The notes below the pieces were generated by a model that did not search any database, had not been told where the DNA came from, and saw only the letters and a list, made by a program, of their open reading frames with translations. Positions 45,393 to 54,782 of a stretch of 64,000 nt of DNA are shown in pieces. The translations under genes and the position numbers were made by a program. Each line of letters starts with the position of its first letter. The stretch's first letter is position 1. Origin of the DNA: Rhizobium lentis (GTDB lineage Bacteria; Pseudomonadota; Alphaproteobacteria; Rhizobiales; Rhizobiaceae); the NCBI RefSeq assembly GCF_014200175.1, contig NZ_JACHBD010000001.1, positions 1,054,001 through 1,118,000 of the forward strand, read 5' to 3'.

Positions 45393-45570
45393 GGGTGATA
45401 CCTGAAATGGTTGAACGAATGGCGGGAGAGTTAGAGGGCTTGTGTGACAGACCGGCTTCAAAAATATGGCGGTTCCGTGAATCTGCCAGTGCTCCGCCCC
45501 TTGCCTTTCTCATCTATCCTGCCAACACTGTTTTGAGACGATAGGCCAACCGGAATGCCGGAAGGAAGAC

Positions 45571-48500
45571 ATGGCAGCACGCCAACGCATCATTCCGGTA
45601 AGACGCGAGTATAATCGCTGGGTCGCCAACCAGACGCTGGAAGATTACGCGCTGCGCTTTACCGCAAAGAGCGCCCGCCATTTCTCCTCCCAGCGCATCG
45701 CACAGACGGCGATCGGCGCGATCTCCTTCCTGGCGCTCGAGGCGATCGGCGGCGCCATCAGCCTCTCCTACGGCACCACCAACGCCTTCTACGCCATCAT
45801 CGTCGCCTCGCTCGCCATGCTGGCGATCGGTCTGCCGATCAGCCGATACGCTATCCGCCACGGCGTCGATATCGATCTGCTGACGCGTGGCGCCGGTTTC
45901 GGCTACATCGGCTCGACCATCACCTCGCTGATCTATGCGGGCTTCACCTTCATGCTGTTTGCGATCGAGGCCTCGATCATGTCCGGCGCGTTGGAACTGG
46001 CGCTCGGCATTCCCCTCTGGATCGGCTATGTCGTCAGCGCCGTCATGGTGATCCCGCTGGTGACGCACGGCGTGCGGCTGATCAGCAAGTTCCAGCTGAT
46101 GACCCAGCCCTTCTGGATCGTGCTGAATATCCTGCCCTTCCTCTTCATCGCCTTCATGGACTGGGAGAAATTCGATCTCTGGCGCGCCTTTGCCGGCATC
46201 CGACATGCCTCGGGCCCGCCCGGCACCGTCGCCGATTTCGATCTGGTGGAGTTCGGCGCCGCCTCCGCCGTTATCCTCGCCCTGATGTCGCAGATCGGCG
46301 AACAGGCCGACTTCCTGCGCTTCCTGCCGCCGGAGCCGCGGCGCAAGTGGCGCCATCGCCTCGCCGTCTTCCTTGCCGGACCCGGCTGGGTTGTCATTGG
46401 CGCACCGAAGCTGCTCGCCGGTTCCTTCTTGGTCGTGCTGACGCTGGCCTCGGGCGTGCCGGTCGATCGCGCCGCCGACCCGGCGCAGATGTATCTGACC
46501 GCCTTCGGCTACATGGTCCCCTGGCATAATGCCGCGCTGTTGTTAATGGTGGCCTTTGTCGTCGTCTCGCAGTTGAAGATTAACGTGATGAACGCCTATG
46601 CCGGCTCGCTCGCCTGGTCGAACTTCTTCTCGCGGTTGACCCACAGCCACCCCGGCCGCGTCATCTGGCTGGTCTTCAACGTTGCGATCGCCCTCTTGCT
46701 GATGGAACTTGGCATCTACCGGCTGCTGGAGGAGACGCTCGGCATCTTCTCGATCGTCGCCATGGCCTGGCTCTGCACGATCTTCGCCGATCTCTTCATC
46801 AACAAGCCCCTGGGGCTCGCTCCCCCCGGCATCGAGTTCAAGCGTGCTCACCTCTACGACATCAATCCGGTCGGCATCGGCGCCATGGCGCTGTCGGCAA
46901 CGGTGTCGCTGATCGCTCATTTCGGCGCCTTCGGCCCGCTCGCCGCCTCACTTGCCCCCTATATCACGCTCGTCGTCGCGCTCATCGCCTCGCCGGCACT
47001 CGCCTGGGCGACGAAAGGCAAGTTCTATCTCGCCCGCAAGCCGCGCCAGAGCTGGAAGAACCTGACGAACATCACCTGCTCCGTCTGCGAGCACCCTTTC
47101 GAGCCGGAGGATATGGCGTGGTGCCCGGCCTATGCCGCGCCGATCTGTTCGCTCTGCTGCTCGCTCGACAGCCGCTGCCACGACATGTGCAAGCCGGCCG
47201 CCCGCTTCAACGCGCAGGTCGGCGCCGTCGCCAAGGTTCTGCTGCCGGAAACCATCCTGGGCAAACTGGCGACGCGCCTCGGCCGCTACGGCATCGCCGT
47301 CGTTCTGGCATTGGCCGCCATCGGCGCGATCCTGGCGATGATTGCCCATCAGGTCGCCGCCGCCTCCCCCGAGACGGCCGAAGTGGTCAACCGCACCATC
47401 CTGGTCGTCTTCTTCGTCTTTTCGGTGATATCGGGCGTCGTCTGCTGGTTCTACGTGCTCGCCCATGACAGCCGCGTCGTCGCCGAGGAGGAATCGTCGC
47501 GCCAGAACACCTTGCTGCTCAAGGAAATTGCCGCCCACAAGAAGACCGATGCCGCCTTGCAGAACGCCAAGGAGATGGCCGAGGCCGCCAACCGCGCCAA
47601 GAGCCGCTATGTCGTCGGCCTCAGCCATGAGCTTCGCACGCCGCTGAATGCCGTGCTCGGCTATGCCCAGATCCTCGAGCGCGACGAAACCATTCCTCCG
47701 CCGCGCCAATCCTCGATCAGGGTCATCCGCCGCAGCGCCGAGCATCTTTCCGGGTTGATCGACGGCCTGCTCGACATTTCGAAGATCGAGGCCGGCCGCC
47801 TGCAGGTCTACTCGAACGAGATCAACATCCAGGATTTCCTCGACCAGATCGTCGAGATGTTCCGCCCGCAGGCGCAGGCAAAGGGGCTTGCCTTCGCTCA
47901 CGATCGCTCGCCGGCCCTGCCGCAATTCGTCCGCACGGACGAAAAACGGCTGCGCCAGATCCTCGTCAACCTGCTCTCCAATGCCATCAAGTTCACCGAC
48001 GAAGGCAGCGTCACCTTCGATGTCGGCTATCGCAGCCAGGTGGCGACCTTCACCGTTGCCGATACCGGCCGCGGCATCACCGAGAAAGACCTCCCCCGCA
48101 TTTACGAACCCTTCCAGCGCGGCGAGGCCGAAAGCGTGCGGCCGATGCCGGGTCTCGGGCTCGGTCTCACCATCACCCGGCTTCTGACCAACACGCTCGG
48201 CGGCGAGATTTCGGTCTCGAGCGTGAGGGACGTGGGTTCGACCTTTCGCGTGCGGCTGATGCTGTCGGCCGTCATACGCGCTGCCGCCCCGCCGCAGGAA
48301 AAGCGCATCATCGGTTACGACGGTTCGCGCCGCACTGTGGTTGTTGTCGATGACAATGAGGATCACCGCGAGATGATGCGCGAAATCCTGGCTCCTCTCG
48401 ATTTCATTGTCCTGACCGCGGCAGGCGGCACCGAATGCCTGACGCTGATCGACGGCATCATGCCGGATCTCTTCCTTGTCGATATCCTGATGCCCGGCAT

Positions 48501-48954
48501 GAACGGCTGGCAGCTCGTCTCGCGCCTGCGCGAGGCCGGCCAGACGGCGCCGATGGTAATGCTTTCGGCCAACATCGGCGATGCCGCCGTTCTGAGCGAC
48601 AGCGACGACAGCCACAATGATACGATCGGCAAGCCGGTCGATATCCGCCAGCTGCGCGACAAACTCGCCCTCCATCTCGGCCTGAAATGGATCTATGCCG
48701 ACGACGCCCACGCCATTGTGGAAAAAACCGAAACGCCGATACTCAGTCCTGGCCCGGCCCATGTGCAGGAATTGCTGCGGCTCGGGGAGATCGGCTATAT
48801 CAGAGGCATCGAAGCCAAGCTTTCGGACCTTGCCAAGCTGGAGGCAAATCGGCCATTCACGGAGGAGCTTCGCGCCTATGTCGCCTCCTTCGATATGGCC
48901 GGCTTCATGACCTTCCTGCACGACTTCGACGAAAAGGTGGAATCCATTGGCTGA
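45571..48954 (+). CDS. NCS1-transporter/hybrid histidine kinase fusion (transceptor kinase)
   Basis: This 1127-residue fusion has four parts. Residues about 20-490 form a 12-helix NCS1-type (purine/cytosine/allantoin permease) domain, with GAISFLALEAIGGAISLSYGTTNAF and GAGFGYIGSTITSL. Residues 503-540 hold eight Cys (CSVC, C518, CSLCC, C536, C540), a likely metal-binding knuckle. Two more helices and a coiled coil lead to a HisKA/HATPase_c kinase with His686 (GLSHELRTPLN), N-box NLLSNAIKF, DTGRG and GLGLGL. A receiver (about 922-1035) has Asp971 and Lys1021, and the C-terminal 90 residues are helical and unassigned. It probably senses a nucleobase, allantoin or urea-like solute and signals to the overlapping LuxR-type regulator. 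Confidence 0.93.
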   Translation: MAARQRIIPVRREYNRWVANQTLEDYALRFTAKSARHFSSQRIAQTAIGAISFLALEAIGGAISLSYGTTNAFYAIIVASLAMLAIGLPISRYAIRHGVDIDLLTRGAGFGYIGSTITSLIYAGFTFMLFAIEASIMSGALELALGIPLWIGYVVSAVMVIPLVTHGVRLISKFQLMTQPFWIVLNILPFLFIAFMDWEKFDLWRAFAGIRHASGPPGTVADFDLVEFGAASAVILALMSQIGEQADFLRFLPPEPRRKWRHRLAVFLAGPGWVVIGAPKLLAGSFLVVLTLASGVPVDRAADPAQMYLTAFGYMVPWHNAALLLMVAFVVVSQLKINVMNAYAGSLAWSNFFSRLTHSHPGRVIWLVFNVAIALLLMELGIYRLLEETLGIFSIVAMAWLCTIFADLFINKPLGLAPPGIEFKRAHLYDINPVGIGAMALSATVSLIAHFGAFGPLAASLAPYITLVVALIASPALAWATKGKFYLARKPRQSWKNLTNITCSVCEHPFEPEDMAWCPAYAAPICSLCCSLDSRCHDMCKPAARFNAQVGAVAKVLLPETILGKLATRLGRYGIAVVLALAAIGAILAMIAHQVAAASPETAEVVNRTILVVFFVFSVISGVVCWFYVLAHDSRVVAEEESSRQNTLLLKEIAAHKKTDAALQNAKEMAEAANRAKSRYVVGLSHELRTPLNAVLGYAQILERDETIPPPRQSSIRVIRRSAEHLSGLIDGLLDISKIEAGRLQVYSNEINIQDFLDQIVEMFRPQAQAKGLAFAHDRSPALPQFVRTDEKRLRQILVNLLSNAIKFTDEGSVTFDVGYRSQVATFTVADTGRGITEKDLPRIYEPFQRGEAESVRPMPGLGLGLTITRLLTNTLGGEISVSSVRDVGSTFRVRLMLSAVIRAAAPPQEKRIIGYDGSRRTVVVVDDNEDHREMMREILAPLDFIVLTAAGGTECLTLIDGIMPDLFLVDILMPGMNGWQLVSRLREAGQTAPMVMLSANIGDAAVLSDSDDSHNDTIGKPVDIRQLRDKLALHLGLKWIYADDAHAIVEKTETPILSPGPAHVQELLRLGEIGYIRGIEAKLSDLAKLEANRPFTEELRAYVASFDMAGFMTFLHDFDEKVESIG

Positions 48955-49864
48955 GCCGGCCCTCCCCCGCGACATCGTTCTGCTTGTCGATGACTCGCCC
49001 GAAGCGCTCGGGTTCCTGACCGATGCGCTCGAACAATCCGGCTACTCCGTGCTGATCGCCACCTCCGGCGCGGCAGCCCTTGGCATCGTCGAGCGCATTA
49101 CGCCCGATCTCATCCTGCTCGACGCCGTCATGCCCGCCATGGATGGCTTCGAGACCTGCCGCAGGCTGAAGGCGAATGTCGCTGTGGCGCAGGTGCCTGT
49201 TATCTTCATGACCGGTCTGACCGAGACCGAACATGTCGTGCATGCGCTGGAATCCGGCGGTGTCGATTACCTCAGCAAACCGATCAATATCGACGAGTTG
49301 CGCGCCCGCATTCGCGTCCATCTCAGAAATGCCCGCTCGACCCAGAGCGCCCGCGTCGCCCTCGACGCCGCCGGGCGGCATCTGCTGGCAGTCAAGGGCG
49401 ACGGTGCGATCCATTGGTCGACGCCACAGGCAACGCGCCTTGTCAATGCCGCCATGGGCAGTGACGACGGCATGGAAATCGTCGTCCGCCATATCGCCGG
49501 CTGGATGCGCGACCGCGCAAGTGCTGCGCGCGACGGCATCATCTCGATCGCCCATGCCGGCCAGGCGGCGCTGCAGCTCGCCTTCCTCGGCGCGATCGGC
49601 CCTGACGAATATCTTTTTCGCCTCACCGCTGCCAATCAGCGCAGCGACGACGAGATGCTGCGCCAGCGCTTCTCTCTCACCCAGCGCGAATCCGAAGTGC
49701 TGCTCTGGATCGCCAAGGGCAAGGCCAACCGCGACATTGGCGAAATTCTGGGATTGTCGGCACGCACGGTGAACAAGCATCTCGAACAGATCTACGTGAA
49801 GCTCGGCGTCGAAAACCGTGCATCGGCCGCCGTGAAGGCGACCCATGTGCTGCACGAGATGTGA
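48947..49864 (+). CDS. LuxR/NarL-type response regulator, partner of the transporter-kinase
   Basis: This 305-residue regulator has an N-terminal receiver (LLVDDSPEALG, phospho-Asp in LILLDAVMPAMDG, Lys in LSKPIN, about 10-125), a middle region of about 110 residues with no clear domain, and a C-terminal GerE/LuxR helix-turn-helix (LTQRESEVLLWIAKGKANRDIGEILGLSARTVNKHLEQIYVKLGV, about 241-285). It begins at TTG 48947, inside the last codons of the kinase gene (8-base overlap), with AAGGTGGA upstream; no ATG fits. The overlap strongly predicts that it is the kinase's target. Its regulon is unknown; the urt/ure block is a plausible guess. Confidence 0.9.
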   Translation: MAEPALPRDIVLLVDDSPEALGFLTDALEQSGYSVLIATSGAAALGIVERITPDLILLDAVMPAMDGFETCRRLKANVAVAQVPVIFMTGLTETEHVVHALESGGVDYLSKPINIDELRARIRVHLRNARSTQSARVALDAAGRHLLAVKGDGAIHWSTPQATRLVNAAMGSDDGMEIVVRHIAGWMRDRASAARDGIISIAHAGQAALQLAFLGAIGPDEYLFRLTAANQRSDDEMLRQRFSLTQRESEVLLWIAKGKANRDIGEILGLSARTVNKHLEQIYVKLGVENRASAAVKATHVLHEM

Positions 49865-49869
49865 GCGAT

Positions 49870-49919
49870 AAAGCGCGTCGCATCAAATTTGATTCATGCG
49901 ACGCGCTTTAGCTCTTTGT
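49870..49919 (+). terminator. Terminator after the regulator, also a recurrent rhizobial palindrome
   Basis: AAAGCGCGTCGCAT (49870-49883) and ATGCGACGCGCTTT (49896-49909) form a perfect 14-bp stem; AGCTCTTTGTTTTT follows. The loop itself is a near palindrome (CAAATTTGATTC). I recall similar AAAGCGCGTCGC palindromes at many rhizobial gene ends. The remaining part of 49920-50090 holds no gene. Confidence 0.8.
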
Positions 49920-50090
49920 TTTTATGCATGTCGTTGTCCCGGAACCGCGGCCCACTTCCGGGCGACATGTATTGGTTGGCGGCATGGGATCGCCGCCGCC
50001 GAAATTGCCGAGGATCTTCGCAACGGCCGGAAACGGGCAGACCCGTCGGCAGGGAGGTGGCACCTCGGCGAACAGAAATTGAAATCTTCG

Positions 50091-50122
50091 GAAAACAAAG
50101 AAGCCCGGTCGGAACCGGGCTT
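50091..50122 (-). terminator. Terminator of the liv/bra operon
   Basis: AAGCCCGGT (50101-50109) and ACCGGGCTT (50114-50122) pair around CGGA. On the minus strand the stem is followed by CTTTGTTTTC. It lies about 30 bases after the livK stop. Confidence 0.82.
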
Positions 50123-50153
50123 CAATCTCACATCCCCAAAAGGGAAGTTATGC

Positions 50154-51275
50154 TTACATGCCCTGCGGGACGTAGGTGTACTTGCCGTCCGCGCCCTTCT
50201 TCCATTCGTACATGATGTAACCAGGAATCTTCGGGTCGCCCTTTTCATCGAACGAAATGTCGCCGAGAACCGTCGGGAACGGACCCTTTTCCTTCATGGC
50301 GGTGGCGACGGCTTCAGGATCCACCGAGCCGGCAGCCTTGGCCGCACCGGCGATCGCCTGCATCGCAGCGTAGGAATAAAGCGTGTAGGCTTCCGGGTTG
50401 AAACCGGCGGCCTTGAACTTTTCGACGAGTTCCTTGTTGGCCGGGTTCAGCGTCGGATCAGGACCGAAGGTGTTCAGGGTCCCGGCAACGGCGTCGCCGG
50501 CGATCGAGGCCAGTTCGTTCGAAACGATACCGGCGCCCGAAACCAGCGTTGCCTTCAGGCCCTGGTCGGCGGCCTGACGGATGATGAGACCGGCTTCGGT
50601 GTGCAGACCGCCCCAATAGATGATCGAAACGCCAGCTTCCTTCATCTTGGCGATGAGGGCCGAGAAGTCCTTGTCGCCGACATTGATGCCTTCGTACATG
50701 ACTTCGGTCACGCCGGCTGCATTCATCGCCTTCTTGGTTTCGTCGGCAAGACCCTGACCGTAGGGTGTCTTGTCGTGAACGACGGCGATCTTGGCGTCCT
50801 TGAAGTGGTCGGCAAGATACTTGCCGGCGATGGCGCCCTGCTGGTCGTCACGGCCGCAGGTGCGGAACGTGTTCCAGAGACCGCGCTCGGTGAACTTAGG
50901 GTTGGTCGCGGCCGGGGTGATTTCGAGAATGCCGTTTTCGGCATAAACTTCCGAAGCCGGGATGGAAACGCCCGAGTTAAAGTGGCCGATGACGAACTTA
51001 ACGCCGTCAGCGACGAATTTGTTGGCGACCGAAATGCCCTGCTTCGGGTCGGAGACGTCGTCGCCGAGCTCGATCTTGATCTGCTCGCCGTTGATGCCGC
51101 CGGCAGCGTTGATGTCGGCGGCCGCCTGCTCGGCACCCTTCTGAAGCTGCGCGCCGAAAGCAGCGTTCGGGCCGGTCAGCGGACCAGCGACAGCGATGAG
51201 GACGTCGGCCCAGGCATTGCCGCTGAAGGCGACCATCGCCGTCAGAGCCACCGCCGACAGAAGAGACTTCTTCAT
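50154..51275 (-). CDS. livK: Branched-chain amino acid ABC transporter binding protein (LivK/BraC)
   Basis: This 373-residue periplasmic protein has a signal peptide (residues 1-23, ending GNAWA). The Peripla_BP_6 fold shows [55 protein letters not shown]. It binds leucine, isoleucine, valine and, in R. leguminosarum Bra, a wider range of amino acids. It is the last gene of livH-M-G-F-DUF6867-livK, separated from the rest by 120 bases; that gap may hold its own promoter. Confidence 0.93.
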   Translation of the reverse strand: MKKSLLSAVALTAMVAFSGNAWADVLIAVAGPLTGPNAAFGAQLQKGAEQAAADINAAGGINGEQIKIELGDDVSDPKQGISVANKFVADGVKFVIGHFNSGVSIPASEVYAENGILEITPAATNPKFTERGLWNTFRTCGRDDQQGAIAGKYLADHFKDAKIAVVHDKTPYGQGLADETKKAMNAAGVTEVMYEGINVGDKDFSALIAKMKEAGVSIIYWGGLHTEAGLIIRQAADQGLKATLVSGAGIVSNELASIAGDAVAGTLNTFGPDPTLNPANKELVEKFKAAGFNPEAYTLYSYAAMQAIAGAAKAAGSVDPEAVATAMKEKGPFPTVLGDISFDEKGDPKIPGYIMYEWKKGADGKYTYVPQGM

Positions 51276-51395
51276 ATTGTTACTCCCAATTTTTGGGCGG
51301 GTTCCGGTCCAAGGCCCGGCGCATTACCCACCATTGACTGCGCCAGGAAAGCTGTTCCACTCTGAAGGCAATTCATGCCTAGTTTCAACGGACTG

Positions 51396-51749
51396 TCAAT
51401 GTTTGTCCTTCCACGAAAACGCGGAAGTTTTTTCGTACAGCCAGTAATAGTTGTTGACCATCTGATTGGTGCGGCGAAAGCGGAAGCCGGCCGTCGAGAA
51501 GACCAGCAACGTCACGAAGTCGATGCCATAATAGAGGGCGCTGAGCATTGGTCCATTGAACAGGGCGTGGTGGAGAAACTGCATCGCCCAGGCGAGCAGG
51601 AAGGTGTAGACCACCGCCAGCGGATAATTGTTCCAGCCGTCGGCGACTGCCTTGCCGGCCCGCCACGCCGTCCAGAAGCCAATCAGCACCACAAGGGCGC
51701 GAATGACGAGACGGACGCTGTCATCGCTTTCGAAGAAAAGTCCCTGCAT
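51396..51749 (-). CDS. DUF6867 membrane protein in the liv operon
   Basis: This 117-residue protein has three hydrophobic segments (about 14-32, 43-63 and 72-92) and an aromatic C-terminus (MVNNYYWLYEKTSAFSW). It matches DUF6867, a family of unknown function. It lies 19 bases after livF and before livK, a position I recall as conserved in rhizobial bra operons. A small accessory subunit of the transporter is a reasonable guess with no direct proof. Confidence 0.82.
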   Translation of the reverse strand: MQGLFFESDDSVRLVIRALVVLIGFWTAWRAGKAVADGWNNYPLAVVYTFLLAWAMQFLHHALFNGPMLSALYYGIDFVTLLVFSTAGFRFRRTNQMVNNYYWLYEKTSAFSWKDKH

Positions 51750-51768
51750 CTCAAACTCTCCCTTCGAG

Positions 51769-52512
51769 CTAGTGTCTTCCGCCTTCGAGATAGGCGGCGC
51801 GGACCTCGGGATTGGCGAGCAGTTCCTTGCCGGAACCGCTCATCGTCACCTTGCCGTTCACCATCACATAGCCGCGGTGCGAAAGCCTCAGCGCCGCGAA
51901 GGCATTCTGCTCAACCAGGAACACGGTCAGGCCTTCCTGCTCATTGAGCTTGCGGATCGCCTCGAAAATGCCCTTGACGATCAGCGGCGCGAGGCCGAGC
52001 GAAGGTTCATCGAGCAGCAGCAGCTTCGGGCGCGCCATCAGGGCGCGGCCGATCGACAGCATCTGCTGCTCGCCTCCCGAAAGCGTACCGCCGCGCTGGG
52101 CATGGCGTTCTTTCAGACGCGGGAAGAGCGTGAAGATCTTCTCGACGTCCTCCGAGAAATATCTGAGATTGTCGAGGCCGGCCCCCATCTGGAGGTTTTC
52201 CAGGACCGTCATGCGCGGAAAGATGCGGCGTCCCTCAGGAGATTGCGCGATGCGCAACCGAGCGATCTCGTGGGTCGGCAGCTTGGTGATATCGCGGCCC
52301 TCGAAGACAACCGAGCCGGTGCGGGCCTGCGGACTGCCGCAGATCGTCATCATCAGCGTCGACTTGCCGGCGCCGTTGGCGCCGATCAGGCTGACGATCT
52401 CGCCTTTGTTGACTCGGACATCGATGCCCGCGAGCGCCCGGATATTGCCGTAATAGGTTTCGACGCCGTTGACCTGAAGGAGCGGTTGACCGGTCATTAC
52501 TTCATCGCCCAT
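51769..52512 (-). CDS. livF: Branched-chain amino acid ABC transporter ATPase LivF
   Basis: This 247-residue ATPase has Walker A GANGAGKSTLMMTI (about 43-56), signature LSGGEQQMLSIGRAL and Walker B LLLLDEPSLGLAPLI. The start ATG 52512 shares one base with the livG stop (TGATG), so translation is coupled; ATG 52497 (MTGQPLL) is an alternative. It is BraG in rhizobial nomenclature. Confidence 0.93.
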   Translation of the reverse strand: MGDEVMTGQPLLQVNGVETYYGNIRALAGIDVRVNKGEIVSLIGANGAGKSTLMMTICGSPQARTGSVVFEGRDITKLPTHEIARLRIAQSPEGRRIFPRMTVLENLQMGAGLDNLRYFSEDVEKIFTLFPRLKERHAQRGGTLSGGEQQMLSIGRALMARPKLLLLDEPSLGLAPLIVKGIFEAIRKLNEQEGLTVFLVEQNAFAALRLSHRGYVMVNGKVTMSGSGKELLANPEVRAAYLEGGRH

Positions 52513-53387
52513 CAGTTTGCGCCTCCTTCGAGCTGCTCGACGGCTGCGATCACCTCTTCCACTTCTTCATCCTCGACGCCGAGATAGGCTGCAATGACCC
52601 TCGGATCGTTCTTCACGTGATCCGGCGTACCGTCGGAAATCTTCTGACCATATTCAAGAACGACGACGTGGTCGGAGATTTCCATTACGACCGACATGTC
52701 ATGCTCGATCAGCAGGATCGATGTTCCGGTTTCAGCACGAATGTTCTGAAGCAGCGCATTCAGCGCCGCCGATTCGCGTGGGTTGAGACCTGCGGCCGGC
52801 TCGTCCAGGCAAAGCAGCTCCGGCCCGGTGCACATGGCGCGCGCGATCTCGAGACGGCGCTGGGCGCCATAGGGCAGATCACCGGCTGGATCGTCGGCGC
52901 GGTCGATGAGATCCGCCTTCTCCAGCCAGAAACGCGCAAGCTCGATCGCGCCTTCTGCCTCCCGCTTGTACGGGCCGACGCCGATGAGGCCGAGGATCGT
53001 ATAACCCGATGCCTTCATCAGCTTGTTGTGCTGGGCAACCAGCAGGTTTTCGAGAACGGTCAGGCCGGAGAACAGCCGGATGTTCTGGAAGGTGCGCGCG
53101 ACCTTGGCTTCCTTGGTGATGCGAAAGTCCGGCAAACGCTCCAGCAGGAACTGCTTGCCGCTCTTCTGGTTGAGCGTGATCATGCCCATCGTCGGCTTGT
53201 AAAAACCGGTGATGCAGTTGAAGACGGTGGTCTTGCCGGCTCCGTTCGGGCCAATTAGAGCAGTGATATCGCCGCGCTTGGCCTCGAAGGAAAAATCGTT
53301 GATGGCCATCAGGCCGCCGAACTTCATCGACAGGTGCTCGACCTTGAGCAGAGTGTCGCCAGACATCTTATTCATTTCGGGGCTCAT
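52512..53387 (-). CDS. livG: Branched-chain amino acid ABC transporter ATPase LivG
   Basis: This 291-residue ATPase has Walker A GPNGAGKTTVFNCI, signature DLPYGAQRRLEIARAM (LivG variant) and Walker B LLCLDEPAAGLNPRES. ATG 53387 overlaps the livM stop as TGATG; a TTG directly before it is ignored. The C-terminal tail of about 25 residues is acidic (GVEDEEVEEVIAAVEQLEGG), longer than in E. coli LivG. It is BraF in rhizobial nomenclature. Confidence 0.93.
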   Translation of the reverse strand: MSPEMNKMSGDTLLKVEHLSMKFGGLMAINDFSFEAKRGDITALIGPNGAGKTTVFNCITGFYKPTMGMITLNQKSGKQFLLERLPDFRITKEAKVARTFQNIRLFSGLTVLENLLVAQHNKLMKASGYTILGLIGVGPYKREAEGAIELARFWLEKADLIDRADDPAGDLPYGAQRRLEIARAMCTGPELLCLDEPAAGLNPRESAALNALLQNIRAETGTSILLIEHDMSVVMEISDHVVVLEYGQKISDGTPDHVKNDPRVIAAYLGVEDEEVEEVIAAVEQLEGGAN

Positions 53388-54778
53388 CAACCATGGCCCT
53401 CCTTGATAAAGCTTCCGGATATCGCTTTGCGCGCTCTGAGGAAGGCTGTTGGCTCACGCGAGCCCACGAAGCCGCGCGGCTTGAACAGCATGACGACGAC
53501 CATGGCGAGGCCGAAGATCAACATGCGATAGAGTTCCGGCGTAAAATCAGGCCCGAAGATGAGTTTTAGGAAGCCCATGTTGCGCAACAACTCGGTGCCG
53601 CCGACCATGACGATGGCAGCGATCGCGATGCCGGTCAACGAACCCATACCGCCGAGAACAACGATCGCGAGAATGACGGCCGATTCCAGGAAGACAAAGG
53701 ATTCCGGCGAGACGAAGCCCTGGCGGGCGGCGAAGAACGAGCCGGCGAAACCGGCAAACATAGCGCCCGTTGCAAAGGCGGTGAGCTTGGTCGTCACAGT
53801 GTTGATGCCGAGGGAACGGCAGGCGATCTCGTCTTCGCGCAAAGCTTCCCAGGCGCGTCCAATCGGCATGCGGCGCAGCCGGATGGTGACATAGGCCGTC
53901 AGCATGCAGAGCAACAGAATGAGATAAAAGAGGAAGATCTTGTAGTAGGCCGAGGAGCTCGGCAGGTGAAAGAGCTTGGCAAAGCCGCCGGCCGTCGCGT
54001 CGAAGGGAATGCCGAAAAGTGTAACCTTGGGGATGCTCGAGATACCGAACGTGCCCTTCGTCACTTCGGTCCAGTTGATCAGGACGAGACGAATGATTTC
54101 ACCGAAGGCAAGCGTGACGATGGCGAGGTAATCGCCGCGCAGCCGCAGCACCGGGAAGCCGAGGATGACGCCCCAGAGCGCCGCGAAGATGCCCGAAAGC
54201 GGCAGCAGTACCCAGAAGGACAGGCCGAAATAGCTCGAAAGCAGCGCGTAGGAATAGGCACCGACGGCATAGAAGGCGACATAGCCGAGGTCGAGCAGAC
54301 CGGCGAGGCCGACGACGATGTTCAGCCCCCAGGCGAGCATCACATAAATCAGGATCTGGATGCCGAAGTTGTCGACATATGTCAGCGAGCCCTGAGGGCC
54401 TTTGAGCGCTACCACCACCAAGGGATAAAGCAGCAGCGCGGCCAGCGCGATCTTCAGGAAATGCCGGTGGAAGAAGCTCTTCTCGGTAGAGATGTCGAGT
54501 TCGCCCTGCCTCGCCTTTGCCAGCTTGCGGCTGTCGAGATGCGGTCGCAGGAAAACCACCATGGCGAAGCGGCCGATGGCAGCGACCGCGACGAAGATCG
54601 CAAGCAAGCCCCAGCGCTGGACGATGATCAGCTCGTTGCTGATGTTCTGGTCGGTCTTGAGGCCGACATAGAGAACGAACATGCCGAACGACAGGACCGC
54701 CGCGAAAAGAGCTTCGGTAAGGCCTTTGCGGACAAGTCCGGCATCGGGCTTGCCTGCAGAATTTGCGATGTTTGCCAT
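53387..54778 (-). CDS. livM: Branched-chain amino acid ABC transporter permease LivM
   Basis: This 463-residue permease has an N-terminal extension of about 115 residues with two or three extra helices before the conserved core. The core is marked by [33 protein letters not shown] (about 148-180) and [26 protein letters not shown]. It pairs with LivH to form the membrane channel. It starts 4 bases upstream of the livH end region on the same strand and is coupled to livG. Length is as expected for the long LivM form. Confidence 0.93.
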   Translation of the reverse strand: MANIANSAGKPDAGLVRKGLTEALFAAVLSFGMFVLYVGLKTDQNISNELIIVQRWGLLAIFVAVAAIGRFAMVVFLRPHLDSRKLAKARQGELDISTEKSFFHRHFLKIALAALLLYPLVVVALKGPQGSLTYVDNFGIQILIYVMLAWGLNIVVGLAGLLDLGYVAFYAVGAYSYALLSSYFGLSFWVLLPLSGIFAALWGVILGFPVLRLRGDYLAIVTLAFGEIIRLVLINWTEVTKGTFGISSIPKVTLFGIPFDATAGGFAKLFHLPSSSAYYKIFLFYLILLLCMLTAYVTIRLRRMPIGRAWEALREDEIACRSLGINTVTTKLTAFATGAMFAGFAGSFFAARQGFVSPESFVFLESAVILAIVVLGGMGSLTGIAIAAIVMVGGTELLRNMGFLKLIFGPDFTPELYRMLIFGLAMVVVMLFKPRGFVGSREPTAFLRARKAISGSFIKEGHG

Positions 54779-54782
54779 GACG

